From assembly GCA_037968835.1 (NCBI GenBank), contig JBBKWG010000113.1:1-45308 (forward strand): a DNA stretch of 45,308 nt. The letters run 5' to 3'. This DNA comes from JBBKWG01 sp037968835. GTDB taxonomy: Bacteria > Pseudomonadota > Alphaproteobacteria > Rhodobacterales > Rhodobacteraceae. Made by a program: the position numbers and the translations under genes. Positions 16,624 through 25,083 of the stretch are shown here, piece after piece. The notes beneath the pieces were generated by a model. The model ran no database searches. It saw only the letters and a list, made by a program, of their open reading frames with translations, and was not told the DNA's origin. Within the stretch, counting starts at the first letter, position 1. Every line of letters begins with the position of its first letter.

Positions 16624-17248
16624 AATCATCGTTGGCGTGGTTGGGCATTCGCCGGTGGTCGATGCCTATCCGCTGGGGCCGGAACTGATGCGAAGGCTTG
16701 AGGCGCGATTGGCCGGTGTGCCGGGCGCACGCGCCGAGAACATGACCTGGGGGCCGATCCACATCGTGCAGCGCTTTCAGGACGAGGACGGGCCGCGACC
16801 CACGCGCATCGTGCTGGTCGGGGCGGCCTCGGTTTCAAGCCGGCCGGGGCGGATTGCGGCGCACCGGTGGAAGGGCGGAGTTCTCACGGACACGGCAGTT
16901 CAGGAACGGGTTTATGAAGCCGTCACCGGCGTGGTCGATCTCGAAAACACATTGATGATCGGCGAACGGTTCGGGATTTGGCCCGGCGAGTGTTTCACAG
17001 TCGAGGCGGACCTGCCCGGCGACACGTTCGGAAACATGGTGATGGCAGAAAGCGAGGGGCGGGCAAGCGATGGGGCGCTGATGGCTCTGCTAGGATTTTC
17101 CCCTGCCGCAATGATCGACGAGATCGTCATGCTGGCTGGTGATCTGGCGGAGAACGGACCGGCTGCGCGTTGCACGACGACAGCCAAAAGCGCAGAGGAT
17201 CTGGTGCCGACCGGTGGCTTCATGCACAATCGGGCCGTAGCCTTATGA
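16604..17248 (+). CDS. Hydrogenase operon protein resembling a degenerate maturation peptidase
   Basis: 214 residues from a GTG that overlaps the end of the large-subunit gene by 20 bases. The start IIVGVVGHSPVVDAYPLGPELMRRL follows the beta-strand/loop/helix pattern of HybD/HycI-type peptidases, and IVLVGAASVSSRPGRIAAHRW occupies the place of the second strand. Two of the nickel-sensing acidic ligands expected of an active peptidase are not evident (no DDG or DE after the GN-like turn, no Asp in the VFDA position). A true peptidase is encoded two genes later, so this paralogue may be a chaperone that holds the large-subunit C-terminus or the cofactor. Family call is tentative. Confidence 0.65.
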   Translation: MPAASTEIIVGVVGHSPVVDAYPLGPELMRRLEARLAGVPGARAENMTWGPIHIVQRFQDEDGPRPTRIVLVGAASVSSRPGRIAAHRWKGGVLTDTAVQERVYEAVTGVVDLENTLMIGERFGIWPGECFTVEADLPGDTFGNMVMAESEGRASDGALMALLGFSPAAMIDEIVMLAGDLAENGPAARCTTTAKSAEDLVPTGGFMHNRAVAL

Positions 17249-17261
17249 AAGGACCAGAGTA

Positions 17262-17636
17262 ATGTCCAAGCCAACCGAAACAGACGCGCTCGAGCGGATG
17301 ATGGAGCAGGAGGACGTCCTGCAAATCTGCTACTGGTATCAAGGCGAGGGCTTTGGCGAGCGGTTCACGCCGCAGGGTGTTCTGCCATTCCTCCACAGCG
17401 GTCAGGACGCCGTTTCCGAGACGTTCCAGCGGTTGGTGGAAACCGGCGAATTGCGCCGCGACGGTGATACTTTTGCTTTCACCGACGTGGGGCGTAAAAA
17501 AGCCGGCCGCATGTTTTTCGAGACCTTCACCGAATTCCAGCAGGCCAGCCACGGCGAATGCAACGCCGGGTGCTGCGACGGCGAGGAAGTCTGCGACGAC
17601 CCGTCCCACAGCCACGATCACCATGCCCACGGATAA
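17262..17636 (+). CDS. Small winged-helix-like protein with Cys/His-rich metal-binding tail
   Basis: 124 residues. The middle (about residues 38-90) reads like a winged helix: AVSETFQRLVETGELRRDG, TFAFTDVGRKKAG. The end is a tail with Cys100, Cys104, Cys105, Cys111 and six His in SHSHDHHAHG, clearly suited to bind nickel or zinc. Similar His-rich ends occur on HypB, SlyD and CooJ nickel storage/delivery proteins. The gene lies in the maturation part of the operon and is overlapped by 14 bases by the next gene. It might replace HypA as nickel donor, or sense metal. No named family recognised. Confidence 0.75.
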   Translation: MSKPTETDALERMMEQEDVLQICYWYQGEGFGERFTPQGVLPFLHSGQDAVSETFQRLVETGELRRDGDTFAFTDVGRKKAGRMFFETFTEFQQASHGECNAGCCDGEEVCDDPSHSHDHHAHG

Positions 17637-18357
17637 AGCCGCAACCGCGCCGCCGAAACTTCACGCCGAGGAACCGCAGGCACTTATCGGATACCGCTCG
17701 AATGCCGAATGGGATGCGCTGGTGTCGGAAACCGGCGACAGGTTGGCGGCGCTTGAGGGTATGGACGAGGATGTCCGCGCCGCAACGTTCGCCGCCATGG
17801 ACGGCATCGACGCGATCCACCGGGAAGCGTTGCACCGTCTGGTGCGCCTGTTCAAAGAGGGCGTGCTTGAGCAGGTCATCACCGACCCGGCGATCAACAC
17901 CCTGATGGGCATGTACGATCTTTTGCCTCCGGAAACGCCGGGCTGCGCCAAGATCTGGGATTTCCTGCCCGATCAGGACATCGCCAGCGACGGATTGGCC
18001 GCCGATCCGGTCGGCACGCCGCCACACTGGTCGCCCGCACCCTTGGCCGGCGAACTGGCCGAGGGCGCGTTCGCCATTGTCCGGATGGAGGAGGGCATGA
18101 TCGTCGTGGCCCGTGCGGGTGGCGAAATTTACTCATTCAGCGCGACATGCCCGCATCACAATGCCTCAATGCGCGAAGGCTCTTTGAACGGGTTTTCCTG
18201 GGCCTGCCCGTCGGAAACGGGGTGCCTTTACGACATCCGAAGCGGCTCACGGTTGGGCGGCGGGCCGCCGTTGGGCTGTCACCCGGTACGCACCGAAAAT
18301 GGCCGCGTATTGATCGGGTTCAGTATGCCGTTCAACGCGAAACTGCCGGTATTCTGA
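17623..18357 (+). CDS. Rieske-like ferredoxin fusion protein of the hydrogenase operon
   Basis: 244 residues from an ATG that overlaps the previous gene. An N-terminal helical part (about residues 20-115) with IHREALHRLVRLFKEG and LMGMYDLLPPE resembles the NifU-like segment seen in proteins next to group 1h/2a hydrogenases. The C-terminal part (about residues 135-244) is Rieske-like: Cys176-Pro-His178 and Cys195 with GCLYDIRSG. In a standard Rieske site CxH is followed by CxxH; here CPSETGC has Glu198 where His should be, with Cys201 three residues on. So the cluster ligands are altered or the cluster is lost. It is likely an electron acceptor or assembly factor for the hydrogenase. Confidence 0.8.
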   Translation: MPTDKAATAPPKLHAEEPQALIGYRSNAEWDALVSETGDRLAALEGMDEDVRAATFAAMDGIDAIHREALHRLVRLFKEGVLEQVITDPAINTLMGMYDLLPPETPGCAKIWDFLPDQDIASDGLAADPVGTPPHWSPAPLAGELAEGAFAIVRMEEGMIVVARAGGEIYSFSATCPHHNASMREGSLNGFSWACPSETGCLYDIRSGSRLGGGPPLGCHPVRTENGRVLIGFSMPFNAKLPVF

Positions 18358-18361
18358 GCGG

Positions 18362-18862
18362 ATGAAAATCCTTGTCGCGGGGGTTGGCAACGAACTGAAG
18401 GGCGATGACGGATTTGGCGTACATGCGGCTCGTCTGGCCGCGCAGGACCCGCGCGTGACCGCCCGAGCAACCGTGATCGAGACCGGGATCGGCGGCATTC
18501 ATCTGGTCCAGGAATTGATGCGCGGCTACGACGCTCTGATTGTATTCGATGCCTGTGACAGGCAGGCTGATCCGGGACGACTTTTCCTGCTGATGCCCGA
18601 ACTGCCCGACATCGACGCGCTGACCGACCGTGAACGCCGCGACTACTTCGCCGACATCCACTATGCCACGCCGATCCGCGCGATGACGCTGGCCCGAGCA
18701 ATCGGAGTGCTGCCGACGCGCGTCAGGATCATCGCCGCTCAGGTTGCCGAGGCGGACACATTCGGCACCGAAATGTGCGCCGATGTTGCCGCCGTGGTTC
18801 TGCCCGCCGTCGACATGGCGGTCGAAGTAATTGACGCGATCGCGGCCGAGGCGACGTCATGA
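18362..18862 (+). CDS. Hydrogenase maturation endopeptidase (HupD/HybD family)
   Basis: A 166-residue peptidase that removes the C-terminal tail of the large subunit once nickel is in place. It has the family start VAGVGNELKGDDGFG with the acidic nickel-sensing residues, IVFDACDRQADPG with the second Asp, and HYATPIRAMTLA with the His ligand. Length is typical (about 150-170). Its stop overlaps the start of hypF by four bases and it follows the Rieske-like gene after 4 bases. The substrate is surely the large subunit encoded at 14743-16623. Confidence 0.92.
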   Translation: MKILVAGVGNELKGDDGFGVHAARLAAQDPRVTARATVIETGIGGIHLVQELMRGYDALIVFDACDRQADPGRLFLLMPELPDIDALTDRERRDYFADIHYATPIRAMTLARAIGVLPTRVRIIAAQVAEADTFGTEMCADVAAVVLPAVDMAVEVIDAIAAEATS

Positions 18863-21198
18863 ACGACAAGGTTGTCGCACGCCGCATCACGGTGAGGGGT
18901 CTGGTTCAGGGCGTCGGATTCCGGCCCTACGTGCATCGTCTTGCCACCGAAGCGCGCCTTCGCGGCAGCGTGCGCAATACAGGCGGCGGCGTCGAAATCG
19001 ACCTGTTCGGCGCAGCGTCCAAGATCGTGGACTTGATGCGGCGACTGCCGATCGAGGCGCCGCCTTTGGCCAGTATAGATTATTTGCAGGATGATTCGCT
19101 GGATTCCGTGCCGCCTGACAGTTTCAGCATTGATCATAGCGGCGGCGGTGATGTGCGGGCGGCCGCAACTCCGGACGCGGCCATGTGCGAGGCTTGCAGG
19201 ACAGAGCTGCACAGTCCCGGCGACCGACGATGCGGATACCCTTTTCTGAACTGCACCCATTGCGGCCCGCGCTTTTCAATTCTGAACGCCCTTCCATACG
19301 ATCGCGCGAACACGACGATGGCGGCCTTTGCGATGTGCACGGATTGCGTGGCGGAATACGACGACGTTGCCGACCGCCGGTTCCACGCGCAACCGGTCGC
19401 CTGTCCGGCTTGCGGACCCACGCTTTGGGCAGAACGTCCCGGCAGCATCGAGCGGATTGCGCAGGGCTCGTTAGCCATCGACCAGGCTATCTCGTGCCTT
19501 CAGGGCGGTGGGGTCGTCGCGCTGAAGGGAATCGGCGGGTTTCATCTGGCCTGCGATGCCCGCAGCTTCGACGCGATCGACCGCCTGAGGGCGCGAAAAC
19601 GCCGCCCGACGAAGCCTTTTGCGCTGATGGTCCGCGATCTCGATGCAGCCCATAAGTTCGCCATTGTCAGCGACGTTGAAGCCGCCGCCCTTTGCGCGCC
19701 AGCCGCGCCTATCGTGCTGTTGGACCGGCGCGAGGACAGCGACCTGCCCGACAATCTGGCGCCGGGCCTGCGGCGACTTGGGGTGATGCTGGCGTACAGT
19801 CCGCTTCATGCATTGCTGATAGATGCCATCGACGCCCCGCTTGTGATGACCAGCGGCAATCGGTCAGGCGTGCCACAGGTCACGGAGAATAACGCCGCCC
19901 GCACAATGCTGGCCGATTTCGCGGATCTGTTCCTGATGCATGATCGCGCCATCGCCAACCGGGTGGACGACTCGCTTGTTCAAGTCTCGCATGGAAAGGT
20001 GCGACCCCTGCGCCGTGCCCGTGGTCTGGCGCCCCGCCCGCTCCGCCTGCCCGATGGATTTGGCGAGACGCACCCGCAGGTTCTCGCCCTTGGCGGCGAT
20101 ATCAAGAACGCCTTCGGCATCGCCAAATCCGGCAGTGCAGTGCTGTCACAGCACATCGGCGATCTTGGCGACGTGACGGCATTGACCGATCTGGAACGCA
20201 CCATCGGTCTTTACCAGCAGCTCTATGATCTGGCTCCGGAGCTGATCGTGGCCGATCCGCATCCCGGCTATTACTCGACGCGTCTGGCCCGCGATCTGGC
20301 CTCCGCCCGGAATGTGCCGCTGGTCGAGGTCGCGCATCACCACGCCCATGCCGCCGCCTGCATGGCCGAACATGGCATGCACCGCGATCATCCGCCTGTT
20401 CTTGCGTTGGTGCAGGACGGGATCGGTATGGGGTCGGATGGTTCGCTCTGGGGCGCTGAACTGCTGTTGTGCGACTATGTCCAGGCCGAACGACTGGCAA
20501 GCCTGCGGCCCGCTCCGTTGCCCGGCGGCGACAAGGCTGCGACGGAACCGTGGCGCAATCTGCTGGCGCGGCTGGATCACCTCGGGCAACCCGATGCCTG
20601 GCCAGAGTCGTTAGCTCGGCAGCTGTCCGGAAAGCCAACCTTGCCGCTACTCGCCGCGATCAAGTCGGGCGTGAATGCTCCGCCGGCGTCCTCGGCGGGG
20701 CGTCTGTTTGATGCGGTCGCTTGCGCCATTGGGGAAGCGGATGGGGCGCAGAGTTTTGAAGGCGAGTCGGCCATGCGTCTGCAAACGCTGGCCGAGACCC
20801 ACATTGCACAGCACGGCACTCCCAAGGGGTTCGTTTTTTCGACGTTCGAACAGGGCGAGTTGCGCTTGATCGACCCCGCGCCACTTTGGTCGCAAATCGC
20901 CACCGAACAGGCGGCTGGCGTGTCCAGTGAACAGATCGCGGCTCGTTTTCACGTCGGGTGGGCGGACGTCTGGGCCGAAACGGTCGAACACGCAGCGGCC
21001 AGACACGAGGTCAACAGGATCTTTCTGTCAGGTGGCGTATTCCAGAACCGACTTTTCGCCTCTATGCTTCGACAAAGGCTGGAACGCTACGGGTTGAGAG
21101 TGCACGAACACCGCGAAGTGCCCGCCAATGATGGCGGCCTTGCCTTGGGTCAGATCGCCATCGCGCTGGCCCTCCATTCGGCTGATAAAAGGAACTGA
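18859..21198 (+). CDS. hypF: Carbamoyltransferase HypF
   Basis: A 779-residue enzyme that makes carbamoyl-adenylate from carbamoyl phosphate and ATP and passes the carbamoyl group to HypE for cyanide ligand synthesis. It shows the N-terminal acylphosphatase domain (GLVQGVGFRPYVHRLA), two zinc fingers (CEAC, CTHC, CTDC, CPAC), a YrdC-like domain with GIGGFHLACDA, and a Kae1-like C-terminal domain with the metal site HHHAHAAACMAEHG. All domains are complete and length is typical. It overlaps the peptidase gene by four bases and is followed by hypC after 3 bases. Confidence 0.97.
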   Translation: MNDKVVARRITVRGLVQGVGFRPYVHRLATEARLRGSVRNTGGGVEIDLFGAASKIVDLMRRLPIEAPPLASIDYLQDDSLDSVPPDSFSIDHSGGGDVRAAATPDAAMCEACRTELHSPGDRRCGYPFLNCTHCGPRFSILNALPYDRANTTMAAFAMCTDCVAEYDDVADRRFHAQPVACPACGPTLWAERPGSIERIAQGSLAIDQAISCLQGGGVVALKGIGGFHLACDARSFDAIDRLRARKRRPTKPFALMVRDLDAAHKFAIVSDVEAAALCAPAAPIVLLDRREDSDLPDNLAPGLRRLGVMLAYSPLHALLIDAIDAPLVMTSGNRSGVPQVTENNAARTMLADFADLFLMHDRAIANRVDDSLVQVSHGKVRPLRRARGLAPRPLRLPDGFGETHPQVLALGGDIKNAFGIAKSGSAVLSQHIGDLGDVTALTDLERTIGLYQQLYDLAPELIVADPHPGYYSTRLARDLASARNVPLVEVAHHHAHAAACMAEHGMHRDHPPVLALVQDGIGMGSDGSLWGAELLLCDYVQAERLASLRPAPLPGGDKAATEPWRNLLARLDHLGQPDAWPESLARQLSGKPTLPLLAAIKSGVNAPPASSAGRLFDAVACAIGEADGAQSFEGESAMRLQTLAETHIAQHGTPKGFVFSTFEQGELRLIDPAPLWSQIATEQAAGVSSEQIAARFHVGWADVWAETVEHAAARHEVNRIFLSGGVFQNRLFASMLRQRLERYGLRVHEHREVPANDGGLALGQIAIALALHSADKRN

Positions 21199-21201
21199 CT
21201 C

Positions 21202-21480
21202 ATGTGCCTTGGAATCCCCGGCCTCGTTACTGAAATCCTCGATGCGGACAAGTTCGTTGCGAATGTCGAAGTGTCCGGCGTCACCCGAAAGATCAACGTC
21301 GCCTGCGTCGCTGAAGCGGACAAGCTGGACGACCTCGTCGGCAAGTGGGTGCTTTTGCATGTCGGGTTCGCGATGAGCATCATCGACGAAGAGGAAGCCG
21401 CCCGTACACTTGAGGTCCTGACCCAGATGGGCGAATTGCAGGAAGAGATGGCGGCGATGCGCAATGGGGCCGTGGCATGA
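21202..21480 (+). CDS. hypC: Hydrogenase assembly chaperone HypC
   Basis: A 92-residue chaperone with the N-terminal MCLGIPG signature, whose Cys2 contacts the Fe(CN)2CO unit while HypC carries it from HypD to the large-subunit precursor. The rest (VNVACVAEADKLDDLVGKWVLLHVGFAMSIID-like pattern) matches the OB-fold family including VLLHVGFA. It starts 3 bases after hypF and overlaps hypD by four bases (ATGA). It is a single copy and should serve the only hydrogenase in the window. Confidence 0.96.
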   Translation: MCLGIPGLVTEILDADKFVANVEVSGVTRKINVACVAEADKLDDLVGKWVLLHVGFAMSIIDEEEAARTLEVLTQMGELQEEMAAMRNGAVA

Positions 21481-22610
21481 AATATGCTGACGAGTTCCGC
21501 GATCCCGCCAAGGCCCGCAGCCTGATTCGCGAAATCGAAGCGACGCTGCCGCGCGTAACGATGCCCGATAACCGCCCGCTTCACATCATGGAAGTCTGCG
21601 GCGGCCATACCCACTCGATCTTTCGCTATGGGCTGCAAAAACTGGTGCCCGATAGCATCGAATTCGTCCACGGTCCGGGCTGCCCGGTCTGCGTGCTGCC
21701 GATGGGCCGTGTCGACGATTGCATCACCATCGCGGAACAGCCAGGTGTGATCTTCACCACCTTTGGCGATGCAATGCGGGTGCCGGGATCGCGCGGCAGT
21801 CTGATCGACGCCAAGGCGCGCGGGGCCGACGTGCGCATGGTTTATTCGCCGCTGGATGCGCTTTCTATCGCCAGGAAAAACCCCGACCGCGAAGTGGTGT
21901 TCTTCGCGCTGGGGTTTGAAACGACGATGCCTTCGACCGCGTTGACGTTGTTGCAGGCGGCGGACGAAAGCGTCGGGAATTTCTCGATGATCTGCCAGCA
22001 CATCACCATCATACCTACGCTTAAGGCGCTGCTGGCCGATCCGTTCACGATGATCGACGGCTTCATCGGGCCCGGCCATGTCAGCATGATCATTGGCAAC
22101 AAGGGCTACGAGTTCATCCCCGCCGATTACGGTAAACCCTTCGTCGTTTCGGGATTCGAGCCGCTGGACATGCTGCAGGCCCTGCTGATGGTTCTGCAAC
22201 AGATGGCCGAGGGTCGCGCGGCGGTGGAGAACCAATACGCGCGGGTCGTGCCAGAGGATGGCAACCCGGCGGCGATGAAGGCAATCAACGAAGTCTACGA
22301 GGAGCGTGAAAGCAGCGAATGGCGCGGGCTTGGAACGATCGACCATTCGGGCGTCAGAATTCGCGCCGCCTATGCCGATCTGGACGCCGAGCGTAAGTTC
22401 GGACTGGTCCCCGCGGTGGTTGCTGATCCCGAAATCTGCCAGTGCGGTGAGGTCGTGCGCGGGCAACTGAAGCCGATGCAGTGCCGTGCTTTCGGGCGCG
22501 AATGCACGCCTGCGACTCCGCTGGGTGCGCTGATGGTGTCGTCCGAAGGGGCCTGCGCAGCCTACTACCAATATGGTGCAACCGAGTTGGCAGCACCCAA
22601 CCATGACTGA
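21477..22610 (+). CDS. hypD: Hydrogenase cofactor assembly protein HypD
   Basis: A 377-residue iron-sulphur protein on which the Fe(CN)2CO moiety is built with HypC and HypE. Conserved segments are EVCGGHTHSIFRYGL, HGPGCPVCVLPMGRVD with the redox-active Cys pair, and GFETTMPSTA. The four-Cys [4Fe-4S] region is at the C-terminus (CQCGEVVRG, MQCRAFGRECTP, SEGACAAYY). Every expected Cys is present and the length is normal. It overlaps hypC by four bases and hypE by eight. Confidence 0.97.
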   Translation: MKYADEFRDPAKARSLIREIEATLPRVTMPDNRPLHIMEVCGGHTHSIFRYGLQKLVPDSIEFVHGPGCPVCVLPMGRVDDCITIAEQPGVIFTTFGDAMRVPGSRGSLIDAKARGADVRMVYSPLDALSIARKNPDREVVFFALGFETTMPSTALTLLQAADESVGNFSMICQHITIIPTLKALLADPFTMIDGFIGPGHVSMIIGNKGYEFIPADYGKPFVVSGFEPLDMLQALLMVLQQMAEGRAAVENQYARVVPEDGNPAAMKAINEVYEERESSEWRGLGTIDHSGVRIRAAYADLDAERKFGLVPAVVADPEICQCGEVVRGQLKPMQCRAFGRECTPATPLGALMVSSEGACAAYYQYGATELAAPNHD

Positions 22611-23661
22611 ACCCGCTCCGCGTGGTCTGCGCGCGGTTGGCAGGGTGCGCGGCGACACCGTGACGATGGCGCATGGTGCCGGCGGGCGGGCGATGCGCGA
22701 CCTGATCGACGATATTTTCCTTGGTGCCTTCGGAACCGGCAATGTCGACACATCGGAGGATCAGGCTCGCCTCGCGCTTGATGGCTTGCAGGGCACGCTC
22801 GCCTTCACCACCGACAGTTTCGTCATCGACCCGATCTTCTTTCCTGGCGGTGATATCGGCAAGTTGGCGGTTTGCGGCACGGTCAACGATCTGGTGGTCG
22901 GCGGGGCGATACCGATCGCGCTCAGTTGTTCGGTGATCATCGAGGAGGGCCTGCCGTTCGCCGACTTGCGGCGCATCACCGCCTCGATGCGGGCAGCGGC
23001 AGACACGGCAGGCGTCGACATCGTCACCGGCGATACCAAGGTCGTCGGGCGGGGCGCGGCCGACCGTATTTTCATCACGACATCGGGGATCGGAGTAATC
23101 CCGCCGGGGCGGAATCTTTCCGCCGAGAACTTACAACCCGGCGATGCGATCCTGATCAACAGCACTATCGGCGAACACGGAGCTGCCGTGATGGCGGCGC
23201 GCGAAGATCTGGGGCTGAGCAGCGGACTGCTAAGCGATTGCAACCCATTGGGCGCTTTGGTCGAGGCGCTTTTGTGCGCTGCCCCGAATACGCGCGCAAT
23301 CAGGGATGCGACGCGCGGCGGGGTTGCCACGGTGCTCAACGAATTCGCCGTGTCGTCGCGTGTATGCGCACGGATCGAAGAGGATTCGCTACCGCTGCGC
23401 CCGGAAGTGCGCGGCATTTCCGAAATCCTTGGACTGGACCCGCTGTATCTCGCCAACGAAGGGTTGTTCGTGGCCATTGTCCCGGCTGATCAGGCCGACG
23501 CCGCCTTGGCAGCGCTGCGAAAGTTGGCTGGCGGCGAGGCGGCGACGCTGATCGGCCACATCGACGCGGCGCCCGCAGGACGCGTCGTCATGCGGTCGTT
23601 GTTTGGTGGCGACAGGCTTGTCGATATGCTTGAAGGCGATCAAATGCCGCGCATTTGCTGA
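22603..23661 (+). CDS. hypE: Hydrogenase expression/formation protein HypE
   Basis: A 352-residue PurM-like ATPase that dehydrates the thiocarboxamide on its C-terminal Cys to thiocyanate, the source of cyanide ligands. It has the N-terminal VTMAHGAGGRAMRDLI, GTVNDLVVGGAIPIALS, a long ATP-binding region with VTGDTKVVGRG, and ends in the required PRIC tail. Start ATG at 22603 overlaps the hypD end by eight bases; an ATG at 22573 is in frame but has no better ribosome site. It completes the hypFCDE set; hypA and hypB are not seen. Confidence 0.96.
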   Translation: MTEPAPRGLRAVGRVRGDTVTMAHGAGGRAMRDLIDDIFLGAFGTGNVDTSEDQARLALDGLQGTLAFTTDSFVIDPIFFPGGDIGKLAVCGTVNDLVVGGAIPIALSCSVIIEEGLPFADLRRITASMRAAADTAGVDIVTGDTKVVGRGAADRIFITTSGIGVIPPGRNLSAENLQPGDAILINSTIGEHGAAVMAAREDLGLSSGLLSDCNPLGALVEALLCAAPNTRAIRDATRGGVATVLNEFAVSSRVCARIEEDSLPLRPEVRGISEILGLDPLYLANEGLFVAIVPADQADAALAALRKLAGGEAATLIGHIDAAPAGRVVMRSLFGGDRLVDMLEGDQMPRIC

Positions 23662-23685
23662 CCGGACGCGAACAAAGCGAGAGCC

Positions 23686-24780
23686 TTGCGCACGGCCCGT
23701 CCGAGACAGAACCGGAGACTCGAAATCGAACACGAAATCGCCCGCATCTCGCCTCGGCGCATCCTTCGGCGCTGGATTCCGCCGATCTTGGGCAGTGCGA
23801 TCGCATTGGGGCTGATCTTCTACCTTTACCGCGATCTCGATTTGAGCAGATTCCTCGTCGGTCTGCGGAACGCCAGTCCTACATGGATAGCCGTGCTCGC
23901 CGCCGCCATTCTTCTGGAGCAACTGGTCAACGGCTGGAAGTGGCGCCAGATCCTTCACGACGTGAAACCAGTGTCGACCCTGCGTCTGACCGGTGCGCTT
24001 CTGGCGGGATATGGCGCCAATGTGCTGGTGCCGCTTGGGATCAGCCCGCTGGTGCGATCATGGTTGATCGCTCGTCTGGAAGATTTGCGATTGGGTACGG
24101 TTCTGACCACCACGATCATCGCGCGGTTCATTGACGGGGTGATTTTTGCGCTGTTCGCCGCGCTGGTTGCGATGGCTGGCAAAATTCCCCAAATCGATGG
24201 CGACCTGCAGTTGGGACTCGGCGTCGCCGGGGCGATGAACTTTGCGCTTTTCGGCGCGCTGTTGTGGGTGATTTTCCGGTTTCGGACTGTCTTCGCGCAA
24301 GAGGGCCCGGTGATCTGCCGCCTTTTCGACTGGGTAGCGAAACGGTTCCGGGCCGACGGGCCGGCATTTCGGACCTCGATCCGAGACGGCGTTGTCTGGC
24401 CGCGCGCAGGGCGGCACCGGCTCAATGTGTTCGTTGGTGCGATCACGGCCAAACTGATTTCCGCAACGCACTTTTTGTGGTCCGGGCTGGCGGTTGGAGT
24501 GGTGCTTGCGCCTTTCGATTATCTATTTCTGATGGTCTTTGCGGGTTTCTCTCTGGTCTTGTCGCGCTTCGTTCGGGTGCCGGGCGGCTTTGTCATCGGA
24601 TCGGCCTTCGCGTTCAAACTGCTCGGCGTGCCTGAGGAACAGGCGCTGCTGATGATCTTGTTCAACTATGTGATGTCGATTGCCATTGTCGTCGGGGGCG
24701 GGCTGATCGTCCTGTGGCAGTCGGGTCTGGACATTCAAAGCGCCCGGCAGGCGGCCGATACGCCGGATATCCGCAGGTAA
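23686..24780 (+). CDS. Membrane protein of the lysylphosphatidylglycerol synthase TM/flippase-like family (UPF0104)
   Basis: A 364-residue polytopic membrane protein with about eight predicted spans, starting ILGSAIALGLIFYLYRDLDLSRF, followed by ANVLVPLGISPLVRSWLIARL and LPLG/FMVFAGF-type segments. The pattern fits the LPG_synthase_TM (UPF0104, flippase-like) family, which in several bacteria moves or makes modified lipids. The TTG at 23686, 25 bases after hypE, is the best start seen. Its place as the last gene of the hydrogenase operon is unexpected and may mean co-transcription only, or a link with the membrane complex. Substrate unknown. Confidence 0.75.
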   Translation: MRTARPRQNRRLEIEHEIARISPRRILRRWIPPILGSAIALGLIFYLYRDLDLSRFLVGLRNASPTWIAVLAAAILLEQLVNGWKWRQILHDVKPVSTLRLTGALLAGYGANVLVPLGISPLVRSWLIARLEDLRLGTVLTTTIIARFIDGVIFALFAALVAMAGKIPQIDGDLQLGLGVAGAMNFALFGALLWVIFRFRTVFAQEGPVICRLFDWVAKRFRADGPAFRTSIRDGVVWPRAGRHRLNVFVGAITAKLISATHFLWSGLAVGVVLAPFDYLFLMVFAGFSLVLSRFVRVPGGFVIGSAFAFKLLGVPEEQALLMILFNYVMSIAIVVGGGLIVLWQSGLDIQSARQAADTPDIRR

Positions 24781-24785
24781 TTTTC

Positions 24786-24812
24786 GGGGCGAACAAGGCC
24801 GCGTCTCGCCCC
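24786..24812 (+). terminator. Possible hairpin after the hydrogenase operon
   Basis: GGGGCGA (24786-24792) and TCGCCCC (24806-24812) can pair around a 13-base loop just downstream of the last operon gene. There is no T-run after it, so factor-independent termination is not clearly supported. Confidence 0.25.
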
Positions 24813-25007
24813 ATGCTTCCCCCGATGTCATTTCGGCATGAGTGTTGCGAGCGCCTTCACTTTGCTGCCATTCCTTCTTGTCGCTTGCCAAGGAACCGGT
24901 CCTGATCTGCGGAGGACTTGCTGAAGGAATTAAAATGACATTATTAAACTCGGAGGTTTCCCCGAACCGCTCTCACGCCTCTAAAGCCTTGAGAATTCTT
25001 GAAACAG

Positions 25008-25083
25008 TGGTGAGCCGTGCAGGATTCGAACCTGCGACCCACTGATTAAAAGTCAGTTGCTCTACCAACTGAGCTAACGGCCC
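25008..25083 (-). tRNA. tRNA-Lys (anticodon TTT)
   Basis: On the reverse strand a 76-base cloverleaf is visible: acceptor GGGCCGT pairs with ACGGCTC (one G-T pair), D arm AGCTCAGTTGGTAGAGC, anticodon stem CTGAC/GTCAG around loop CTTTTAA with anticodon TTT, and T arm with GGTTCGAATCC. The CCA end is encoded. It lies right of the hydrogenase operon on the opposite strand. tRNA genes often serve as island integration sites, but no duplicate of its 3' end is convincingly present elsewhere in the window. Confidence 0.97.

Noticed and set aside
21150..22751. 533-codon open frame on the reverse strand opposite hypC-hypD-hypE
   Set aside because: Antisense to three certain genes; composition is that of a shadow frame and no motif is recognised.
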